From Nodosilinea sp. P-1105 (GTDB taxonomy: Bacteria; Cyanobacteriota; Cyanobacteriia; Phormidesmidales; Phormidesmidaceae), in the NCBI RefSeq assembly GCF_012911975.1, contig NZ_SMDQ01000009.1, forward strand, positions 62,001 to 126,000: DNA of 64,000 bases, read 5' to 3'. A program made the translations under genes and the position numbers. The number at the start of each line of letters is the position of its first letter. Positions within the stretch are counted from its first letter, which is position 1. The notes beneath the pieces are model-generated. The model did not search any database. It was not told the DNA's origin and saw only the letters and a program-made list of their open reading frames with translations. Of the stretch, positions 54,594-61,967 are shown in pieces.

Positions 54594-55157
54594 ATGACAC
54601 CTCAGTTTCACCGTCCTCAGCCCCGCTTATCGCGTCGCCGTCGCCGCCTACTGCAATATTTGGCTGGGGGAGGACTGGGGGCCATCGCCTTTGGCACATT
54701 GCGTCCTGAAACCGTCGCTAGCCGAGAGGTGAGCCTGGAAAAACTCTGCTCCATGTTTCCCCAGAACTCCCGCTGTGCTGACTATTTGCCAGGGGTACAG
54801 GCCCTGGATACCGAGGGCGAGGCGATCGCGGTGGATACGTTTTTGCCCACCACCACCCCAGGGGATCGCCCCGCTGTAACTGGCTTGCCCGATGGCGAAC
54901 CTACCTACCTGGTGATCCAAGACGGACCCGCGATCGCCGCCTATGGCATTCGCCCCATTTGTACCCATCTGGGCTGTACCGTCGATTGGCACCCCGACCA
55001 AGACCGGTTTATCTGCCCCTGCCATGACTCCCAGTATGACGCCGACGGTCGAGTACTCTCAGGACCCGCCTCTGATCCCTTACCGCTGGCGACGGTGGTG
55101 GTCCGACAAAATCAGATTCGCCTGGTGGAACGCGCCCCTTCCGTTGATCCGCGCTAG
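54594..55157 (+). CDS. Rieske [2Fe-2S] protein
   Basis: This electron-transfer protein has 187 residues. The N-terminal [21 protein letters not shown] looks like a Tat-type signal anchor. The cluster ligands are CTHLGC (box 1) and CPCH (box 2) about 17 residues apart. It resembles PetC-like Rieske proteins but has an acidic Ser/Pro-rich insert before the cluster domain and lacks the usual PetC N-terminal region. Ribosome site AGGAG lies 5 bases before the ATG. Partner unknown. Confidence 0.9.
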   Translation: MTPQFHRPQPRLSRRRRRLLQYLAGGGLGAIAFGTLRPETVASREVSLEKLCSMFPQNSRCADYLPGVQALDTEGEAIAVDTFLPTTTPGDRPAVTGLPDGEPTYLVIQDGPAIAAYGIRPICTHLGCTVDWHPDQDRFICPCHDSQYDADGRVLSGPASDPLPLATVVVRQNQIRLVERAPSVDPR

Positions 55158-55279
55158 AGCTTACGCCAAGCCTTCACGCCAATTGATCATGGCTGAGACA
55201 AGGGGGCCAATTCTCGATAAGGTTGGATCAGGCCATAGCACGACTACGCCTGTCTGCCATCCCCCCTGTGATCGCCGCC

Positions 55280-56857
55280 ATGAACCCGACCAACCACTCC
55301 CAAACGGCTGCCTCTCTCTGGTCGATTGCCGACCTGCTGCGGGGCGACTTCAAGCAGTCCCAATATGGGCGCATCATTCTGCCGTTTACCCTGCTGCGAC
55401 GGTTGGAGTGTGTGCTAGAAACCACAAAGCAGACGGTATTGGCGGCAGTGAGGGAACACCAGACCAAGCCCGATCTGGTGCGTGAAAAGCTGCTGTTGCG
55501 GGCGGCCAACCAGCAGTTTTACAACGCTTCGCCCCTGTCCCTGGGCACGCTGTCAGATACCCAGACCGCTGATGACCTGATCAGCTACGTGCAGTCGTTC
55601 AGCACCGATGCGCGGGAAATCTTTGAGCACTTCCACTTTGAGGATTTTGTGCAGCAGCTGGCCACCAGCCGCTTCGACTTTATGCTCAGCAATCTGCCCT
55701 TTGGGGTGGAGTGGAAGAAGGTGCAAAAGCAGGTCACCGATGAGCATAAAGAACGGGGGTTTGACGGGCGGTTTGGTCCGGGGCTGCCTCGGGTGTCGGA
55801 TGGGTCGCTGTTGTTTTTGCTGCACCTGGTGAGCAAAATGCGGGATCCCCGCGAGGGCGGTTCTCGCATTGGCATTATTCTGAATGGGTCGCCGCTGTTT
55901 ACCGGTGGGGCGGGCAGCGGGGAGTCAGAGATTCGCCGCTACCTGCTGCAAAACGACCTGGTGGAGGCGATCGTCGCCCTGCCCACGGATATGTTTTACA
56001 ACACGGGCATTGCCACCTATGTGTGGATTTTGTCGAACAATAAGCCCGCGCCGCGCCGGGGTCAGGTGCAGTTGATTGACGGCAGCCAGCAATTTAGCAA
56101 AATGCGTAAGTCCCTGGGCAGCAAGCGGCAGTACCTGGATGAGGCCCAAATCAATCAGCTGGTGCGGCTCTATGGTCAGTTTGAGGCCACGGCTGCGGGC
56201 AATCCGGAGCAGCATGATCGCTTACAGAGCAAGATTTTTCCGAATCAGGCCTTTGGCTATCGCCGCATTACCATTGAGCGGCCTTTGCGGCTGGCGTTTC
56301 AGGTGACAGAGGAACGCCTTAAGGCGGTGTTGGCGGAAAAGGTGGTGCAAAAGCTGGATGGGGCGGTGCAAAGTCGCCTGATTACGGCGCTGCAAACCCT
56401 GGAGGATGAGCCGGTTTATCTCAGTCGGGCTCGGTTTAGCAAGTTGCTGAAGCAGGCGTTGGCGGTGCATGAGCTGAAGCCTAGTGCGGCACTGCTGAAG
56501 GGCTTGCTGAATGGGTTTGGAGAGCGGCACCCAGAGGCGGAGATTTGCCGGGTCAAGGACAAGAAGGACGGCCCACCGGAGCCAGATACGGGGCTACGGG
56601 ACTATGAGAATGTGCCCTTAGGCGAGTCGATTGATGCGTACTTTGAGCGGGAGGTGAAGCCCCATGTCCCCGATGCCTGGATCGATCAGGACAAGCGGGA
56701 TGCCCTAGATGGGGAGGTGGGAATTGTCGGCTTTGAGATTCCGTTTAATCGGCATTTTTATGTGTTTCAGCCGCCGCGTCCTTTGGAGGAGATTGACCAA
56801 GATCTAAAGGCTTGCACCGATCGCATCAAGCAAATGATCGAGGAGTTGTCGGCATGA
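55280..56857 (+). pseudogene. hsdM: Type I restriction-modification methylase HsdM, internally deleted
   Basis: HsdM should methylate adenine and form the M2S core. The 525-residue frame keeps the N-terminal helical domain (SLWSIADLLRGDFKQSQYGRIILPFTLLRRL) to FEHFHFEDFVQQL. It then passes directly into SRFDFMLSNLPFGVEWKK. The intervening part, which normally carries HYTPREV and SAM motif I (DP.cGTGG), is missing. Catalytic motif IV reads NLPF instead of NPPF. The rest (RFGPGLPRVSDGSLLFLLHL, GGAGSGESEIRRY and the C-terminal tail) is well preserved. The deletion is in frame, near 55660-55670. Methylation is not expected. Confidence 0.85.
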
Positions 56858-57873
56858 CGGCTCCCCTAGATGCGGCAACGGAGCAAAGCTTTGCGGAGGT
56901 GGGGGCGCTGATTCAGTCGGCTAGACAGCAGGCAGTGCAGGCGGTGAATACCCACCTGGTTGAGCTGTACTGGCAGGTCGGGGCTTACATTAGCCACAAG
57001 CTGGCGCAAGCGGAGTGGGGCGATGGGGTGGTGCAGCAGTTGGCGGATTATCTGGCCCGGACTCAGCCGGGGTTGCGGGGATTTACACGCCGTAATCTCT
57101 TTCGGATGCGAAAGTTCTATGAAACGTATCGGGATGATGAAAAAGTGTCAGCACTGCTGACACAATTGCCCTGGACTCATAACTTAATTATTCTCAGTCA
57201 GAGTAAACGTCCGGAGGAGCGGGAGTTTTATCTGCGGTTAGCGATTCAAGAGAAGTGGTCAAGCCGGGAGTTGGAGCGTCAGTTTAAGGCGGCGTTGTTT
57301 GAGCGCAGTGTGTTGAATCCGGTAAAAGTGTCACCAGTGGTGACACAATCTCATCCTGAGGCAGCGAGTGTCTTTCGTGATGCTTATATGGTGGAGTTTC
57401 TGGAGTTGCCAGAACTGCATACGGAGGCAGATTTACACCTTGGTTTGCTGCGGCAGTTGAAGAATTTTTTGATTGAGCTGGGGCGGGATTTTTGTTTTAT
57501 CGGTTCGGAGTATCCGGTGCAGGTGGGTGGGCGCGATTTTGCGCTAGATCCACTGTTTTTTCATCGAGGGTTGAATTGTTTGGTGGCGGTGGAGCTAAAG
57601 GTGGGACGGTTTGAGCCGGAGTATTTGGGCAAGCTGAATTTTTATCTGGAGGCGCTTGATCGCGATGAGCGCAAGCCCCATGAGAATCCAGCGATTGGGG
57701 TATTGCTGTGTGCGAGTAAGGATGATGAGGTGGTGGAATATGCCCTGAATCGCGCTTTATCGCCTGCGTTGATTGCGGAGTATCAAACACAGTTACCAGA
57801 CAAGGCTCTGTTGCAGGCAAAGCTCCATGAGTTTTATGCCCTAAATGTGGCGACAGGAGGGGCAGATGATTGA
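56854..57873 (+). CDS. DUF1016 / YhcG PD-(D/E)XK nuclease-fold protein, intact
   Basis: The 339-residue protein is often encoded inside type I RM loci. The N-terminal DUF1016_N domain (about 1-150) includes WQVGAYISHKL, YLARTQPGLRGFTRRNLFRMRKFYETY, LPWTHNLIIL and EEREFYLRLAIQEKWSSRELERQ. The C-terminal nuclease-like domain includes FIGSEYPVQVGGRDFALDPLFFHRGLNCLVAVELKVGRF (D, E-x-K). Its ATG overlaps the hsdM stop by 4 bases. Unlike its hsd neighbours it has no lesion. Two 19-bp palindromes lie in its coding sequence. Confidence 0.9.
   Translation: MTAPLDAATEQSFAEVGALIQSARQQAVQAVNTHLVELYWQVGAYISHKLAQAEWGDGVVQQLADYLARTQPGLRGFTRRNLFRMRKFYETYRDDEKVSALLTQLPWTHNLIILSQSKRPEEREFYLRLAIQEKWSSRELERQFKAALFERSVLNPVKVSPVVTQSHPEAASVFRDAYMVEFLELPELHTEADLHLGLLRQLKNFLIELGRDFCFIGSEYPVQVGGRDFALDPLFFHRGLNCLVAVELKVGRFEPEYLGKLNFYLEALDRDERKPHENPAIGVLLCASKDDEVVEYALNRALSPALIAEYQTQLPDKALLQAKLHEFYALNVATGGADD
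57145..57346. repeat. Two 19-bp perfect palindromes in the DUF1016 gene
   Basis: GTGTCAGCACTGCTGACAC (57145-57163) and GTGTCACCAGTGGTGACAC (57328-57346) share arm ends GTGTCA/TGACAC with different centres. Both are preceded by AAAA and followed by AAT. They encode VSALLT and VSPVVT segments, so they sit in frame at two different places of one protein. Confidence 0.8.
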
Positions 57874-57941
57874 GGCGCTGTCGGCATGAGGGGGAATGGG
57901 GTTACGGATACCATAGAACCAGTACACAGCAGGTTTTGCCA

Positions 57942-58099
57942 ATGAGGACGTTGCTAGAAATTGCTGCTGCTATTCAAGAACTGCCAGAAGGAGAGGTACG
58001 AGAACTTTCAACCTGGTTGCAAAGTTATCTGGATGAACGGTGGGATCGGCAGCTTGAGGGTGATGTAAGGGCCGGTAGATTAGATCACCTGATTGCCAG
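57942..58099 (+). pseudogene. Antitoxin-like gene fragment fused to hsdS
   Basis: MRTLLEIAAAIQELPEGEVRELSTWLQSYLDERWDRQLEGDVRAGRLDHLIAS is the N-terminal part of a small cyanobacterial antitoxin-like family (addiction-module type). At about 58098 the sequence changes abruptly into hsdS in another frame, so the antitoxin's C-terminal residues are lost and the remaining frame to 58274 is nonsense. No toxin partner follows. Confidence 0.65.
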
Positions 58100-59037
58100 T
58101 ATGAGGCGTATAAGGATTCTGGGGTGGAATGGTTGGGGGAAGTGCCTGAGCATTAGGAATCGTGGAAAATCGCCCATGCCTTTAAATGGATTGGCAGCGG
58201 AACAACACCGCCACCCAATGAAGAGAAATGGTATGAAAACGGAAAAACTCCTTGGATTACAACAGGTGAATTAAGGGAGAATATCGTAACAGAAACGAGA
58301 AAGGCTGTGACTTTAGAAGCACTTAGCAACTTTTCGGCGCTTCGGATTCATCCCCCCGGATCACTTGCTATTGCTATGTATGGTGCAACAATCGGACGCC
58401 TAGGAATTCTAGGTATGCACGCAACCACTAATCAAGCCTGTTGTGTAATGGGAGACTCTAATGTTCTAGATACCAAGTTTGTTTTTTATTGGTTGCAATT
58501 TAGCCGAGATGTAATAATCTCTCTTTACTCCACGGGTGGAGGGCAACCAAACATAAACCAAGAATCTGTAACTTTTTTACGGATACCAGCACCAATTGCT
58601 GAAGAGCAAACCCAAATTGCTCATTTTCTAGACCACGAAACGGCGCGGATTGACGCATTGATTGCAGAGCAGCAGCGGCTGATCGAACTGCTCAAGGAAA
58701 AGCGGCAGGCGGTGATTTCCCATGCCGTCACCAAGGGTCTTGACCCCACCGTCCCCATGAAAGACTCCGGCGTCGAGTGGCTAGGCGAAGTACCAGAGCA
58801 TTGGGATATCAAGAAGTTTGGCCACATTTCAATAGTTGTAAGAGGTAGCTCTCCTAGGCCAGCAGGCGATCCAGAATTATTCAATGGTGATTATTCACCT
58901 TGGGTTACTGTCGTTGAAATCACTAAAGACGATGAAATTTATCTGTCAGAAACAGAGACTTGCTTGACAGTAAAGGGGAGCGCTTTAAGCCGAGTGTTCG
59001 CACAAGGAACTTTATTATTGTCAAACAGTGGAGCTAC
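58100..59037 (+). pseudogene. hsdS: Type I specificity subunit HsdS, broken
   Basis: HsdS chooses the DNA target. The frame opens without its own start at [18 protein letters not shown] and meets TAG at 58154-58156, where the conserved HWE motif needs TGG. It resumes as [20 protein letters not shown]. Target-recognition domain 1, the helical spacer ([43 protein letters not shown]), and the second start block [16 protein letters not shown] are present. Domain 2 stops abruptly after LLLSNSGAT at about 59037, where mazF begins on the other strand. Restart from an internal ATG is possible but would give half a specificity protein. Confidence 0.85.
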
Positions 59038-59334
59038 CGTACTGCGCCACCAGCGCTGGCTCACATCTAAAGTACGAACCTGCTCGGCAATCACCGACCC
59101 ACTCACCCGAAATCCTGCAGGAATGGGAATTAGCGTCTTAATTTCAGGCTTCACCGTGCTGGTAATCGGCGACACAACCACCAGGCCACCCCGAGCCGCA
59201 TTAAAGGCCGTTTGGCTCACCACCAAGCAAGGGCGAGCATCCCCCATTTGCTCTCTCCCCTGCGTGGGGTTCAAATTGATGCGAATCACTTCACCTCGAC
59301 GCAGTTGCATCCAAGACTCTTTCGCTACAGCCAT
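58939..59334 (-). pseudogene. mazF: MazF-like toxin with replaced C-terminus
   Basis: MazF is a sequence-specific mRNA endonuclease. The N-terminal 100 residues are typical: [67 protein letters not shown]. The next codons come from antisense hsdS sequence ([11 protein letters not shown]...) to a stop at 58939, replacing the last roughly 20 native residues. Catalytic Arg and Ser/Thr positions are retained, so residual activity cannot be excluded. It overlaps mazE by 10 bases. Confidence 0.75.
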
Positions 59335-59576
59335 TCTTGCCCCTGCGGCCCACTGTTCACAAAGTCATTCACATCCGTGGGGTAGCAAAAATTGTCAGGA
59401 ATACTGGTCAACAACTCATCTAAAGAGGCTGCGATCGCCTTTTTACGAATGACCAATGCCCCATCGACCTCCAACATCTCCACTGTCGAGTTCTCGTCCC
59501 ACCCAAAGCTCTCCGCCAACCGATGGGGAATGCGTAAGCCCAGGCTATTCCCCCACTTTTTCAGTTGAATATCCAT
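59325..59576 (-). CDS. mazE: MazE-like AbrB-fold antitoxin
   Basis: The 83 residues begin with the swapped-hairpin AbrB DNA-binding domain ([26 protein letters not shown]...[15 protein letters not shown]) and end in an acidic tail that would wrap the toxin. It is cotranscribed with the truncated mazF. The AbrB part normally autoregulates its own promoter. Confidence 0.88.
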   Translation of the reverse strand: MDIQLKKWGNSLGLRIPHRLAESFGWDENSTVEMLEVDGALVIRKKAIAASLDELLTSIPDNFCYPTDVNDFVNSGPQGQEWL

Positions 59577-59598
59577 ACCGCCGACCTGGAGTTATACT

Positions 59599-60985
59599 TT
59601 GGATAATAGTTTAACACTCCTAGCCAAGGGGGCGATCGCCCCCTTGGCTGACAGCAAAGAAGCCGCCTTCCAGCAAGACATCATCAACGCCCTGGCGGCC
59701 CAGGGCTGGCTGGTGGGAACCGCTGCGGGCTACAACCCCACCACTGCCCTTTACACCGAAGACCTGCTGGCCTACGTTCAAACTGCCTGGGGCGATCGCT
59801 GGCAAAAACTCTGCAAAAGCCACCCCAGCGACCCCGCCAGCGTGCTGATTCAAAAAACCGTCCGCGCCCTAGAGAAAACTGGCACCCTTGACGTGCTGCG
59901 CCACGGCTACAAACTGCCGGGGGTCAAAGTCGAGCTGTGCAGCTTTAAGCCCGACCACGCCATGAACCCCGACATCCAGGCTCGCTACCAGGCCAACCGC
60001 CTACGCATCGTGCCCGAAGTCTCCTACTCGCCCCATGCCCGCAAAGGCCCAGACTCCACAAATAACTACAATCCCCGTCTCGACCTGGTGCTATTCGTCA
60101 ACGGCATCCCCACCGCCACCCTCGAACTCAAAAGCGACTTCAAACAACCGATCGAAAACGCCAAACGCCAGTATTGCCACGACCGGCCCACCAAAGCCCC
60201 CTTCACCCGCAAAGCCGAACTGCTGCTGACCTTTAAGCGCGGTGCCCTGGTGCACTTTGCCGTCAGCCAGCAGGACGTAGCCATGACCACTAAGCTGGCC
60301 GGTAAAGACACCTTCTTTTTGCCCTACTACACCAAAGCCGAACTAGCCGATGTCTCTGACCCGCAGATCATCTACGACCTGCAAGGCAAACTTGATGCCA
60401 TTTACCACTGGCAGGAGGTGGAAGCCTTTGCCCTGGCCTTCTTTAACCCCAAGGCCGCCAACGCCAAGCTCAAATACTATTGCCAGCCTGCTGTCCATCG
60501 CTTTAAGCAGTGCTACAACTTAGCAAAAACTAACCGCCGCCAGGCCCTAGAGCAGAAACGCGCCGCCCAGGGCAACAGCAACCGCCTCAAACAAGCCGAC
60601 CACGAGCTAAAAGCCGCTGGTGAGCAGATCGACCAGCTGGATCTGTTCAAGAAAAACCTCCAGAGCTTTGTGCGGCTCTATGAATTCCTCTCGCAGATCG
60701 TCGATTACGAAGACCCAGAGCTAGAGCAACTCTGCGTCTACGCCAAGCATCTGCATCCCCTGCTGCGGCGCGATCGCCCAGCGCATCAGCCGCCAGGACG
60801 ACGTGATGGCCCAGGTCAACAACCACACCCCAGACCAGGTGATGCACGGCCTGTTTCCCAAACGGGTGGTCGATACGGTGCTCGACGCCATGACCGACCA
60901 CGAAAAGCTGTCCCTGGAAGTGCTGGATAATGAGACGTCAGGGCGTCAGTTTGCCCTGCTGGTGCTGAAACTTTTGTCGGGCTAG
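59599..60985 (+). pseudogene. hsdR: Type I restriction subunit HsdR, motor deleted and frameshifted
   Basis: HsdR is the translocase and nuclease of the system. The first 250 residues are normal, including the PD-(D/E)XK site NPRLDLVLFVNGIPTATLELK and LTFKRGALVHFAVSQQDVAMTTKLAGKDTFFLP. Then YYTKAELADVSDPQIIYDLQGKLDA joins directly to the C-terminal helical part, so all helicase motifs are gone. Near 60770 a second seam changes frame: the true ending (AIAQRISRQDDVMAQVNNHTPDQ...) continues in another frame to 60985. The original frame gives 443 residues ending in nonsense. Start TTG at 59599. Confidence 0.85.
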
Positions 60986-61040
60986 GCCAAGATTTAGAGG
61001 CGGATAAACCAGCCGCAGGGTAGGTCAGTTCACCTCACAC

Positions 61041-61430
61041 TCACTTACTTTGCGACTGCAACTGCTGCATCACCCAATTAGCCGCAGCGGTGTTGGTGTC
61101 GGTGGTAGAGCGATCCAATGCCTGTTCAATCAGTGCGATTGGCAAATGATCGAGTACCTGTGATATCTGAATCGCCTCATACATCCCAGCTTCGGTTAGA
61201 CCAAAGGCAAACAGCCTCAACCCTTTGACATCCACCACCCAATATTCTGGAATCCTTAAACGGGCGTAGAGCTGCTTTTGTTCATCTAGATCCAGACTCA
61301 AGCTGGTGTCGGCAATTTCGCCCACCAGATCAGGCCGCCGATGGTGGGTCACGTCAATGCGGCGGGGTTCGCCCGGTTGCCACTTGGGGATAGCCTCGCC
61401 CCGGTAAAGCACCAAATCAGGGGCACACTA
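61041..61430 (-). pseudogene. Uma2 family gene, N-terminal half missing
   Basis: The sequence begins inside the family core (APDLVLYRGEAIPKW), directly after an in-frame TAG. It continues DVTHHRRPDLVGEIADTSLSLDLDEQKQLYARLRIPEYWVVDVKGLRL to a normal C-terminus, about 130 residues against about 190-230 in full members. The break lies 8-10 bases beyond the uraH stop, so a deletion joined the two genes. The full-length relative is at 39213. Confidence 0.75.
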
Positions 61431-61437
61431 CTTTGTA

Positions 61438-61797
61438 CTAGCTACCTCGATACGTACTGTAGGACCAGGGCGAAACCAGCAGAGGTACATGGTAGTTGCC
61501 AGAGGTATCGGCCACGGTAAACCGAATCGGAATTTGATCGAGAAAGGGTGGTTCTGACAACGCTGCCCCCGTTTGGGCAAAATAGGCGGCTACATCAAAT
61601 GTCAGCTCATAGGTGCCTTTGACGAACTCTTCCCCCTCTAGCAGAGGCTCATTAGTGCGACCGTCATCATTGGTTTCAACGGTCTTCAGGGCCGTTTTGA
61701 TATCGGCTTCATTATTAATCGCCCAGACCGTTAACCGCAATGATGCGGCAGGCTTTCCCAGGGCTGTATCGAGGACATGGGTAGTAAGTCGGCCCAT
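61438..61797 (-). CDS. uraH: 5-Hydroxyisourate hydrolase
   Basis: HIUase opens the ring of 5-hydroxyisourate in uric acid degradation to allantoin. The 119-residue transthyretin-like protein begins [20 protein letters not shown], has a helical mid-part with [12 protein letters not shown] (conserved Arg), and ends with the diagnostic YRGS. Other ureide genes are not in the window, though the AtzE-type amidase could serve related nitrogen scavenging. It is divergent from metH. Confidence 0.95.
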   Translation of the reverse strand: MGRLTTHVLDTALGKPAASLRLTVWAINNEADIKTALKTVETNDDGRTNEPLLEGEEFVKGTYELTFDVAAYFAQTGAALSEPPFLDQIPIRFTVADTSGNYHVPLLVSPWSYSTYRGS

Positions 61798-61967
61798 CGT
61801 AGTGGTGAGTCACTGAGAAGAGGTACGGTTAAAGCATATAGTAAGACGCTAAGCTCTAGGGCCGTTTAAGGCACAATCCTCAAGAATCTCCCTGGCCTAT
61901 GCCTATCAGCTGGATGAGCTTTAGTCGATAATAATAGATCTGTATCGCTGTTCTTGACCCGCGCTCC

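Noticed and set aside
61798-61967. Cobalamin riboswitch upstream of metH
   Set aside because: The spacer is only 170 bases and I could not find the conserved B12-box sequence or a long structured leader.
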